Shown here: positions 1 through 5,693 of the stretch, one piece after another
Layout of the letters: every line of letters begins with the position of its first letter
How positions within the stretch are numbered: position 1 is the stretch's first letter
Origin: Kiritimatiellia bacterium
GTDB taxonomy: Bacteria > Verrucomicrobiota > Kiritimatiellia > RFP12 > UBA1067
DNA length: 5,947 nt
Reading direction: 5' to 3'
NCBI GenBank assembly: GCA_017411125.1
Contig: JAFPNP010000237.1
Span: 1-5,947, forward strand
Translations under genes and position numbers: made by a program
The notes under the pieces: generated by a model
Databases searched by the model: none
The model's input: the letters and a program-made list of their open reading frames with translations, nothing else
Told to the model about the DNA's origin: nothing

Positions 1-1
1 C

Positions 2-397
2 AAGGATCCAAGAATACTTGCCGTGATTCCGGGCATTTTCCAGGGCAATCCGGACGACGAGCGCCAGGACGACGTGGAGGAGGCCCTGGCCATCGCGAAC
101 GAAATCATACGCCTTCGCGACGCGGCGCCGCCAGAAGGAACGAATCCGCTTTTGTCTTCAGACAACGACAATAACGAATACGGAGCCTACAAGGACTTCA
201 GTGCCATCCAAGATCGGTTGCAGTCGTCCGGGCTGGACATCCAGAACGAGGCGTCGGCGTACCTTGCGTTCCAGCCGGAAAAATTTTTCGAGGTCGTCAT
301 TGTCGGCCAGTCATTCGGCATTGTCCACAAGATCGTGGCGACAGTGCTTGTGACGGACGGCAAGGTACGCTATTTGCGCTGGCAGGAAGATCCGTGA
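2..397 (+). CDS. C-terminal part of a GspK-like minor pseudopilin (5' partial)
   Basis: The reading frame is open to the left edge of the window, so the gene probably starts upstream. The GTG at 23 is only an internal in-frame candidate and has no convincing ribosome site. About 131 residues are visible. A helical stretch containing ALAIANEIIRLRD is followed by an acidic linker and a segment of the form 'YKDFSAIQDRLQ'. The end of the protein alternates beta-like strands: FFEVVIVG, then IVATVLVTDGKVRYLRWQE. This layout (A..I...I..R, then a 'dl...l' segment, then a C-terminal 'F.v.v.G......a.v...gkv..l.w' sheet) resembles the C-terminus of type II secretion GspK / PilX-like minor pseudopilins. 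GspK sits at the pseudopilus tip in the inner membrane and periplasm. The match is by pattern only. It could be another pilin-like or secreted beta-domain protein. The coding call is safer than the family call. Confidence 0.5.
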   Translation, partial: KDPRILAVIPGIFQGNPDDERQDDVEEALAIANEIIRLRDAAPPEGTNPLLSSDNDNNEYGAYKDFSAIQDRLQSSGLDIQNEASAYLAFQPEKFFEVVIVGQSFGIVHKIVATVLVTDGKVRYLRWQEDP

Positions 398-460
398 TTT
401 CTATCCCGGAACATCCGGCTGTTTCGGAAAATCCGGCAAGGCAACGAAAGGATTAGAGAG

Positions 461-1507
461 ATGAGAGGCAAAACACAGAACATCGTTTTCGCGGTAGCGC
501 TTGCCGCATTGGCAGGCGGCGGCTACTATGCGCATTCGCTTGCGCAGAAAAAACTTCGCGAGGAATTGACGGAAAAGTGCGCAAAGGTCGAGGCGGAACT
601 GAAGAAGGTGCGCAAGGCCGACGCGGAGGCCAAAGCGTTGGAGAACGCCAAGAAACTGGATACCCGCAAGGCGGAGGCGGACTTGAACCGCGTCAAAGAG
701 GAACGAGCGAAAACCCAGGCCGCCGCGGAAAAAGCCCGGACGGAAAAGGACAACCTCGCCCAAAAGAAGAAAGTCGCGGAGGCGGAGGCGGTCCGCAGCG
801 CGAATGCCGCGAAAGCCGCCGAAGCCGAGAAAAAACGTCTTGAAGCGGAAAAGGCTGCGTCCGAGGCCAAGGCGAAAGAACTTGCCGAACAGCGCGCGAA
901 GGACGAAGCCGCGCTGAAAATCGCCGCGGCGGCGAGCGCGAAAGCGCAGGCGGACGCCGCCCGTGCCCTTGCCGAGCAGAAGAAGGCGGACGCCGAAAAG
1001 GCCAAGAGCGAGAACGAGTTGAAGATTGCGGAGAAGAACGCCGCCGCGAGGCGCGACGAGCGGCTGCTCATGTACAAGCGCGGCGGGACGAGCGAGGCGG
1101 AGCGCAAGGAAGTCCAGCGCGCGGAAAAACTGCTTGCGCTCTGGGAGGCAGGACAGCTTTCGCCTGAAAACCTGGCTGCGGCGGGCGAAATCCAACTGGT
1201 CACGAATGCCGTTGAAACAGTTTCCGGCCGGCCGGAGGACGCTGCGCTTGCCGAGGCGAAGAAGGAGGCCTTGAAGGAGAAGCTTCAGGATGCGCCCGAT
1301 CCGCGCGACGAACGCCTGAAGGCGATGCAGGCCGTCCGCGAGGAAAAGTTGCTTGAAATGCGCCGGCGCCGCGACGCCGAATCCATAAAAACAATCGAGC
1401 CGCTGCTCAAGGCGGCCGAGCGGGAAGGGCGGGTGCGCGACGCCGACTACTACCGCAAGGCACTTCGCTCGCTTGTGCCGGGCTACGACGTGCCGGCGGG
1501 TTCCTGA
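461..1507 (+). CDS. Membrane-anchored long charged alpha-helix protein, TolA-like architecture, function unknown
   Basis: The protein has 348 residues. The ATG at 461 is preceded by AAAGGA (447-452) at 8 nt spacing. A short basic N-terminus (MRGK) leads into a hydrophobic segment at about residues 8-25, which reads as an uncleaved signal anchor with the bulk outside the cytoplasm. Residues 27-205 are almost entirely Ala, Lys, Glu, Arg and Gln with no Pro or Gly, as expected for a long coiled coil or single charged alpha-helix. Residues 206-348 are less repetitive, still mostly helical, and hold a conserved-looking end (DADYYRKALRSLVPGYDVP). The anchor-plus-rod layout is like TolA, but no TolA C-terminal domain is recognisable. 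The gene begins 63 nt after the preceding gene on the same strand and in the same frame, so co-transcription is likely. It could be an envelope-spanning accessory of the neighbouring pilus or secretion system. That role is inference. The low-complexity composition makes homology calls by eye unreliable. Confidence 0.85.
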   Translation: MRGKTQNIVFAVALAALAGGGYYAHSLAQKKLREELTEKCAKVEAELKKVRKADAEAKALENAKKLDTRKAEADLNRVKEERAKTQAAAEKARTEKDNLAQKKKVAEAEAVRSANAAKAAEAEKKRLEAEKAASEAKAKELAEQRAKDEAALKIAAAASAKAQADAARALAEQKKADAEKAKSENELKIAEKNAAARRDERLLMYKRGGTSEAERKEVQRAEKLLALWEAGQLSPENLAAAGEIQLVTNAVETVSGRPEDAALAEAKKEALKEKLQDAPDPRDERLKAMQAVREEKLLEMRRRRDAESIKTIEPLLKAAEREGRVRDADYYRKALRSLVPGYDVPAGS

Positions 1508-1531
1508 CAGGGCGCGGCGCCCTGCCAGGAA
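1501..1531. terminator. 31-bp palindrome between convergent genes, candidate two-way terminator
   Basis: TTCCTG-A-CAGGGCGC-G-GCGCCCTG-C-CAGGAA forms a nearly perfect inverted repeat centred on 1516. It has an outer 6-bp arm, one A/C mismatch, and an inner 8-bp arm (in RNA, 7 bp with a 3-nt loop). It contains the TGA stop of the rightward gene (1505-1507) and lies 15 bases from the stop of the leftward SctE gene (1547-1549). The symmetry means both transcripts would form the hairpin. There is no T-run on either side, so it is not a classic intrinsic terminator. It may instead work as a weak or Rho-assisted stop, or protect RNA 3' ends. Confidence 0.5.
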
Positions 1532-1546
1532 TCCGCGCAGCCTTCG

Positions 1547-2647
1547 TCAAATCATCTGGTTCATGTTCTCGACGATGAGGTTGCCCGTTTCGGTCTTACT
1601 TGTGATGATGTCGACGAGCTGGCTGAACAGCGCCTGGATCTGATTCATGATCTGCTCCAGTTCCTCCTCGGTCTCCTCCAGCATCTGCTGGATGATGGCG
1701 ATGTAGCGGTTGACCTCGTTCACGTCCGCGCTTGCGTTCGTGGCGTCGTAGTTCATCTTCGCCGTTATGCCCCCGGTTACCGCGCCGCCGATTCCGAGGG
1801 CCACGTTGGCGAGCTGCGAAGCGAAGAGCGCGACGCGCGCGGTCGTCGACATGACGTCCGTCGCCGCCTTTGCGGCGTCCGCCGCCGCCTTTGCGGCGGC
1901 CGAGGCGGAAAGCCCGATTCCAGCCCCGGCCGAGATGAGGCTGGCCACGACGAACGTAGCCGAGTAGATGCCCGCCGCCCAGGCCTTGGCGTCCTGCTTG
2001 TTGAGGCCGAACGTCTTCTCCATGGATTTCGCCATGGCGTCGACGATCTTGTCCGCCGCGCCTGTTTCGCTGAGCACGAGCTGCGTCACGGCCAGCGCCG
2101 CGCCGGTGATTGCAAATGCGGCTGCCGCGCCGCCCGTTACGACGGTCACTACAACGGCCGCGATTACGGCGAAGAGCGCGCCGAGCCATCCCAGTATCCG
2201 GCTGGCCTTTGCGGCCTCCTCCGCCTTTTTCGCGGCCTTGATGGATTCGTCGATCTTGCCGAGCCTGTCCGAGTGCTGCTTGTCTATTCTGCTCTGGAGA
2301 CTGTCGATGCGGGAGCGGGCGAGCTCGCTCTGGCGCTGGTCGTTGTCCAGCTGCAGGAACGCGACGAGCCTTTCAAGGTCCTGCTGTATGGCCTTGAGGT
2401 CTTCGGGGTCGTCCAGCACTGGGACGCCGGTCTTGGCGCTCGCGCCCGTGGTCTCCCTCGTCTGCGAGGGGGTCGAGGTGGTGACGGTGATCGTCTCCTG
2501 GATGAGGGACGCCACGTCGCGCACGATCGCCTGCGTCTTGTCCTTCACTTTCCCGTCGCTCGATCCGCCGGCCACGTTTTGCTGCGCGGTTCCGAACGGA
2601 TCGGCGATGCGGATTTTCGCGTTGGGGTCTATTGCCATGTCGCTCAT
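1547..2647 (-). CDS. sctE: T3SS major translocator SctE (YopB/IpaB/SipB family)
   Basis: The protein has 366 residues and would be a pore-forming T3SS substrate that inserts in the host membrane. The N-terminus (1-75) is polar and low in structure, as expected for a type III export signal plus chaperone-binding region. P76-V-L78-D-D-P81 fits the PxLxxP motif by which IpaB-type translocators bind their TPR chaperone. Residues 82-148 form an amphipathic helix ending in a KKAEEAAKAS stretch that leads straight into the membrane region, typical of this family. A long hydrophobic segment covers about 151-193 and includes VTVVTGGAAAAFAITG. A second covers about 223-249, and a weaker one 271-296. 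The C-terminus (308-348) is an acidic amphipathic helix. The length is close to YopB (about 400) and well below IpaB/SipB (about 580-590), which carry a longer N-terminal coiled coil. ATG 2647 is preferred over upstream in-frame codons because GGAGGAA (2654-2660) precedes it at 6 nt. It is the last gene of the operon, 73 nt after the chaperone gene. Confidence 0.9.
   Translation of the reverse strand: MSDMAIDPNAKIRIADPFGTAQQNVAGGSSDGKVKDKTQAIVRDVASLIQETITVTTSTPSQTRETTGASAKTGVPVLDDPEDLKAIQQDLERLVAFLQLDNDQRQSELARSRIDSLQSRIDKQHSDRLGKIDESIKAAKKAEEAAKASRILGWLGALFAVIAAVVVTVVTGGAAAAFAITGAALAVTQLVLSETGAADKIVDAMAKSMEKTFGLNKQDAKAWAAGIYSATFVVASLISAGAGIGLSASAAAKAAADAAKAATDVMSTTARVALFASQLANVALGIGGAVTGGITAKMNYDATNASADVNEVNRYIAIIQQMLEETEEELEQIMNQIQALFSQLVDIITSKTETGNLIVENMNQMI
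1862..1900. repeat. Two tandem 21-nt units, each a GC-rich hairpin, inside sctE
   Basis: CGCCGC-CTTT-GCGGCG (1862-1877) is followed exactly 21 nt later by GCCGCCGC-CTTT-GCGGCGGC (1881-1900). Read on the minus strand they encode the Ala-rich heptad-like stretch AAAKAAADAAKAATD (about residues 251-265), between the second hydrophobic segment and the third weaker one. The 21-nt period equals seven residues. The repeat is probably a product of alternating Ala codons in a GC-rich genome, possibly with a local duplication, but the mRNA could form two adjacent stable stem-loops. Confidence 0.6.
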
Positions 2648-2653
2648 TGTTTG

Positions 2654-2660
2654 TTCCTCC
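2654..2660 (-). promoter_or_regulatory. Shine-Dalgarno site deciding the sctE start
   Basis: On the minus strand GGAGGAA lies 6 nt before ATG 2647. The same frame stays open for at least 17 codons further upstream, through this site. The site therefore selects the downstream ATG and excludes the longer form. A second in-frame ATG at 2638 has no comparable site. Confidence 0.85.
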
Positions 2661-2667
2661 GTTTGCT

Positions 2668-2684
2668 GTTTGCCCTGTTTACGC
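2668..2684 (-). repeat. Leader repeat, copy 2 (before sctE)
   Basis: Minus-strand GCGTAAACAGGGCAAAC, 20 nt before the ATG of sctE, matches the element before sctB (5694-5710) at 16 of 17 bases. It sits in the 73-nt gap between the chaperone and sctE genes and would be part of the operon mRNA. It could be a regulator-binding or RNA element, or a remnant of a duplicated leader. Confidence 0.6.
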
Positions 2685-2720
2685 GCGGAAGCCCGCAACG
2701 TTACACGGCGCGCGGATTTG

Positions 2721-3203
2721 TCATGCGGCGATTTTCTTCTTCAGTTCGATCGCCTTGGCGCGGAAGTCCTTTGTCGTTTCGTCTTCGCCGTTGCAGTATT
2801 CGAGAAGGGTGTCCAGCGACGCGATCGCGTCTTCCTTCTGCCCCAGCGCGAGATAGCACTCGGCCACGTAGTATTGGGGCTTGGGGCTGTGGATGTCGAG
2901 CATGGCGGCCTGCACGTATGCGGCCTTCGCCTTCTCGAAGTTCTTCTTGACCTGCTGCACGGCGCCTGCGGCCATCCAGTACTTCGGTTCCAGATGGTCG
3001 AACATCACCAGGAACGTGAACACCTTTTCGGCGTCGTCGTACCTTCCCGTGTTGTAGAAGCCGAGGCCCATCTGGTACACGGCGTTCATTTCCTCCGGCA
3101 TGAAGCCCTTGATTTCGCCAAGGGTCGCGCCGTCCTGGAACAGCTTTTTCCCGATTTCCCTGATTTCCTTGTCGATGGTCTGTTCTACGTTGGTATCGCT
3201 CAT
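2721..3203 (-). CDS. sycD: T3SS translocator chaperone SycD/LcrH/IpgC family (class II, TPR)
   Basis: The protein has 160 residues, the usual length for this family (about 155-168). It is a cytoplasmic chaperone that keeps the translocators soluble and export-competent before secretion. Residues 26-36 (GATLGEIKGFM) resemble the IpgC/SycD segment before the first repeat. Three TPR units follow at about 40-72 (MGLGFYNTGRYDDAEKVFTF, ending in LVMFDH), 74-107 (Y..AAGAVQQVKKNFEKA...Y..A..LD) and 108-141 (P..YY.AECYLALGQKEDAI). The 'FYN.GR...AE..F.FL...D' and 'P......ECYL.LG' signatures are diagnostic of this family. ATG 3203 is chosen because AAGGA (3212-3216) lies 8 nt before it. The frame runs on upstream to 3431 only as overlap with the preceding gene. 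Its place between the 264-aa gene and sctE supports its role as chaperone for the operon's cargo. Confidence 0.96.
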   Translation of the reverse strand: MSDTNVEQTIDKEIREIGKKLFQDGATLGEIKGFMPEEMNAVYQMGLGFYNTGRYDDAEKVFTFLVMFDHLEPKYWMAAGAVQQVKKNFEKAKAAYVQAAMLDIHSPKPQYYVAECYLALGQKEDAIASLDTLLEYCNGEDETTKDFRAKAIELKKKIAA

Positions 3204-3211
3204 CTCGTTTG

Positions 3212-3216
3212 TCCTT
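3212..3216 (-). promoter_or_regulatory. Shine-Dalgarno site deciding the chaperone start
   Basis: AAGGA on the minus strand sits 8 nt before ATG 3203, after an A-rich, C-punctuated leader (3217-3240, with repeats of AACAAAA) that should be free of RNA structure. The frame is open for 76 more codons upstream, but those codons overlap the preceding gene, so this site fixes the start. Confidence 0.8.
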
Positions 3217-3246
3217 TCTTTTTGTTGTTTTGTTTTGTTGCGTGGT

Positions 3247-4041
3247 TCAAATCGTGTCGATGCGCTTTTCGACGATCTCTTCCCGGATGTCTTCCCCGGC
3301 TTTTTCGATGGAATCGCGCACGATGTCGAGCGCGGTGGGGATTTTCTCGGCGTTCTCTTCGTCTTTCTTGAGGTTTTCATCCGCCGGCGTCGCCTGTGCC
3401 GCGGAAAGCGAGACCGCCGCAAGCACGACAACGAGCGATGCGTAGTCGAGCTTGGCGAGAAGGGCGCCCACTTCGCTTCCGAGTTTGGTGACGTCCTTTT
3501 TCAGGCTGGAGATCTTTGCGTCCAGATCGGCGATTTCAAGATTGAGCGCGGCGGTTTCGGCCTGCGCCGCGGCAAGTTTCTTCTGCGCGGCGGCGATTGC
3601 GGTCTTGTCGCCGGATTTCTCGGCGTCCGCCAGCTCCTTCGTCGCCTGCTCTTCCAGACGCCGTTTGGTTTCGAGGGCTTTCTTGCGCTCCGCAACGGTA
3701 ACGGTTTCGCGTTCCACGGCAGCCTCCAGCGCCTCTATTTTGAGCTGCATCAGCGTCACCTGCGCCTGCTGCTCCACGGTGAGGTTCTCAAGCCCGCACA
3801 GATGGGTGAGCACGGCGCTCAGCTGCTGGTGCGCGAGTTTCACCTTTCTTTCTTCCTGTTCGGCCTGCATCTGCGCGAGCAGTTTCTGCAGGTCGCCCAC
3901 GAGCGTTTCGCCCACGCGCACGTTCTCCCCGCCGAGCAGGGGGGCGACCGTCGTTTTGACGGCCGCCGCGAGTTCTCCTTCCGACATCGCGCGCTGCTGC
4001 GCGGTTTCCGCGATGATCGCATTGCTGAGTGAAATGTCCAT
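3247..4041 (-). CDS. Unassigned coiled-coil protein with one hydrophobic segment, probable T3SS substrate or translocon partner
   Basis: The protein has 264 residues. I do not recognise a family. The N-terminus (MDISLSNAII) is the Ser/Ile/Asn-rich kind seen on type III exported proteins. P34-L-L36-G-G-E39 partly fits the chaperone motif PxLxxP, with the last Pro missing. Residues 50-76 are an amphipathic helix (LQKLLAQMQAEQEERKVKLA) similar in pattern to residues 92-110 of the neighbouring SctE. About 93-195 is heptad-rich coiled coil, followed by one hydrophobic segment at about 198-215 (YASLVVVLAAVSLSAA) and an acidic C-terminal helix. It lies 39 nt after the sctB-like gene and 43 nt before the chaperone gene. 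AAGGAGG (4049-4055) precedes the ATG at 7 nt. This slot often holds a tip protein or translocator in other T3SS operons. Tip proteins of the LcrV/IpaD type lack a membrane segment, so a shortened or third translocator, or an effector, is also possible. Confidence 0.88.
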   Translation of the reverse strand: MDISLSNAIIAETAQQRAMSEGELAAAVKTTVAPLLGGENVRVGETLVGDLQKLLAQMQAEQEERKVKLAHQQLSAVLTHLCGLENLTVEQQAQVTLMQLKIEALEAAVERETVTVAERKKALETKRRLEEQATKELADAEKSGDKTAIAAAQKKLAAAQAETAALNLEIADLDAKISSLKKDVTKLGSEVGALLAKLDYASLVVVLAAVSLSAAQATPADENLKKDEENAEKIPTALDIVRDSIEKAGEDIREEIVEKRIDTI

Positions 4042-4048
4042 TTCGTAT

Positions 4049-4055
4049 CCTCCTT
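4049..4055 (-). promoter_or_regulatory. Strong Shine-Dalgarno site of the 264-aa gene
   Basis: AAGGAGG at 7 nt from ATG 4041 is the fullest anti-16S match among the four operon genes. This suggests that the unassigned protein is translated at least as well as its neighbours. That would be expected for a stoichiometric cargo and less so for a minor regulator. Confidence 0.8.
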
Positions 4056-4080
4056 GCTGTTAAGGCTTGACGCTTCGGCA

Positions 4081-5661
4081 TCAGGCGCGGATGGCTTCCA
4101 TCAACGATTCGTTTTCGGCGGAAAGCACGGCCTGCATGAGCTGCACGACGGCCTGGACCACGGTCTCGGCCTGCGAGAAGAGATCCTTGATCTGGTCGAG
4201 CTGCTCCCTGTGCTGCTCCTGTTCCACGCCTTCCATCGTCGCCTTCGCCCTGATCATTTCGCCAATCATGTTGCCGGAGGCGTTGGTCATCTGCGAAAGC
4301 GACATCGAGAGCTGCTGGATGCCCATCCAGCGGTTCATCATCTGCTGCGAGCCGGCGAACTTGTCGCTCAGTTCCATCTCCCGCTTGGCGAAGTCGTACT
4401 TGTTCTGCGCCGCGACGAGGTCGCTGTTTCTCGTCGTTTCGGATGCGAAGTCCGCCTTCTGCTTCGCGGTGTAGGCGCGGAGGTAGGCGTTCTCCTGCTT
4501 GAGGGTTTGCACGTCGTTCTTGAGAGTGTTGATCTCGTTCCGCAGCGCGGTCGCCGCATCGCCGTTCGCGCTCTTCAGGTCTGCCTGCTTCGTGGCGATC
4601 TGGTCCTGCTTGGACGCGATTGCCGCATCGTTGGCGCGGATGTTGGTGTCGAGCTTGTCGAAGAAAGTCTTTTCGAGCGAGGCCCGGTTATCCTTGGCGC
4701 TTGCAACAGCTTTGGATGCACTGTCGTACTTGTCCGTCGCGAGCTTGATCTCCTCCGGCGTCGCGGGCGGGTTGGTCTTGGCCTTTGCCGCCACGAGTTC
4801 GGCGCCTGCGGTGTCCTGCGCCGCGTTCGCCTGATTCAAGCGCACGTCGGCGGCCTGGATGTCGGTCTCGAAGTCCAGCCTGTCGGCGCTGAACTTCTGG
4901 TCTACGGCATTGCGGATGTTCTCCGGCGTCTTGGCGGAGACGGCCTCGAGGTTCGCTTGGGCGGCCTGCGGATCGCTGGCGAGCTGCGCGGTCTTGAGAT
5001 TCTGCGCGGGAGTATCCATCGTTTTCACGGCGGACGACTGCTGCGAGAACGCCTTCGCCTGCATTCCGAGCGACACGCCGCTCATCACGCCGGACACTAC
5101 GGCCGAAGCGATGCCGAATCCGAGCGAGATGAGCGCGGCGGAGCGCATGTTGTCCGCCTGCTGCTTGATGGAGTTCTGCACCTGCTGGTTTTCCACGAGA
5201 CGGATTTCGCGGGAAGTGTCGCGCTGCTTCTGCGAAACTTCCACCATCAGCGCCATGAGCGCGAACAGGTCGAACAGAGCCTTCGACGTGTTGGTCGTGC
5301 CGCTCGACGGGTTGGCCGCCGACTCTTTCAGCTTCGCAATCGCAGCTTCCAGCTCCTTTACGGATTCGGAGTCGTTGGCCACGGTTTCGGAGGCGGCGAG
5401 TTCGTTCGCCAGCGCCACGATCTTGTCCGCCATGTTCTGCAGCGCGGCGGAATCGACGACGCCGTCCATCTTTCCGAGATCCGGCACGGACACCTTGATC
5501 GTGCGCGTCGCGCCAGAGCCGTCGTTTACGGAAATAGTGATGCCGTCGCCGTTGATGCCGACGGTGGCGTCCGCCGGAGCCGTGGAATCCGTTTTGAGGA
5601 TGCCGGCGAGCCTGTCGAACGCCTGGATGCCCTGTAGGTTGTTTGTCGCGGTGATGTTCAT
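4081..5661 (-). CDS. sctB: T3SS minor translocator SctB-like (YopD/IpaC/SipC type), enlarged
   Basis: The protein has 526 residues, longer than YopD (about 306), IpaC (about 363) or SipC (about 409). The N-terminus (MNITATNNLQGIQ) is typical of type III export signals. P60-D-L62-G-K-M65 is a partial PxLxxP chaperone motif. A core at about 127-205 carries the family pattern: an amphipathic helix (ALFDLFALMALMVEV), a polar helix (RDTSREIRLVENQQVQNSI), then 'ADNMRSAA' and a single Gly/Ser/Ala-rich hydrophobic segment (about 175-200: LISLGFGIASAVVSGVMSGV). Residues about 210-430 are an added, mostly helical Ala/Lys/Asp/Gln-rich region. Residues 434-526 resume the pattern of SipC/IpaC C-termini (QMTNASGNMIGEMIRAKAT, then amphipathic helices). 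ATG 5661 is preferred over the upstream GTG at 5712 because AAGGAG (5671-5676) lies between them. It is the first gene of the operon, behind the promoter at 5735-5763. Assignment is by pattern and context; the family is very divergent. Confidence 0.8.
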   Translation of the reverse strand: MNITATNNLQGIQAFDRLAGILKTDSTAPADATVGINGDGITISVNDGSGATRTIKVSVPDLGKMDGVVDSAALQNMADKIVALANELAASETVANDSESVKELEAAIAKLKESAANPSSGTTNTSKALFDLFALMALMVEVSQKQRDTSREIRLVENQQVQNSIKQQADNMRSAALISLGFGIASAVVSGVMSGVSLGMQAKAFSQQSSAVKTMDTPAQNLKTAQLASDPQAAQANLEAVSAKTPENIRNAVDQKFSADRLDFETDIQAADVRLNQANAAQDTAGAELVAAKAKTNPPATPEEIKLATDKYDSASKAVASAKDNRASLEKTFFDKLDTNIRANDAAIASKQDQIATKQADLKSANGDAATALRNEINTLKNDVQTLKQENAYLRAYTAKQKADFASETTRNSDLVAAQNKYDFAKREMELSDKFAGSQQMMNRWMGIQQLSMSLSQMTNASGNMIGEMIRAKATMEGVEQEQHREQLDQIKDLFSQAETVVQAVVQLMQAVLSAENESLMEAIRA

Positions 5662-5670
5662 GTTTGTGTT

Positions 5671-5676
5671 CTCCTT
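5671..5676 (-). promoter_or_regulatory. Shine-Dalgarno site deciding the sctB start
   Basis: AAGGAG on the minus strand lies 9 nt before ATG 5661. A longer form from GTG 5712 would read through this site and through the leader repeat, and has no ribosome site of its own. Confidence 0.85.
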
Positions 5677-5693
5677 TTGAAAGTGTCTGTTTC

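Noticed and set aside
398..460. Repeated ATCCGG words in the gap before the 348-aa gene, checked as a terminator or regulator site
   Set aside because: Only two short copies occur, with no stable hairpin and no T-run. The gap is best read as a simple spacer in a shared transcript.
401..1203. Two minus-strand open frames opposite the 348-aa helical gene
   Set aside because: They are complements of Ala/Lys/Glu codon runs, giving Phe/Leu/Arg- or Ser/Ala/Phe-rich low-complexity proteins. The plus frame has a ribosome site and a sensible anchor-plus-helix layout.
3217..3240. T-rich run (plus strand) before the chaperone gene, checked as an intrinsic terminator
   Set aside because: On the transcribed strand it is an A-rich leader with no preceding hairpin. 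It fits an unstructured translation leader better.
1968..3371. A 467-codon plus-strand open frame spanning sctE, the chaperone gene and part of the 264-aa gene
   Set aside because: It crosses three well-supported genes on the other strand, has a composition like other shadow frames, and shows no motif.
4054..5637. A 527-codon open frame on the plus strand, opposite the sctB-like gene
   Set aside because: It mirrors the real gene almost end to end, has an Arg/His/Leu/Val-rich composition typical of antisense frames in GC-rich genes, and has no ribosome site. The minus-strand frame has a recognisable export-signal and membrane-core layout.
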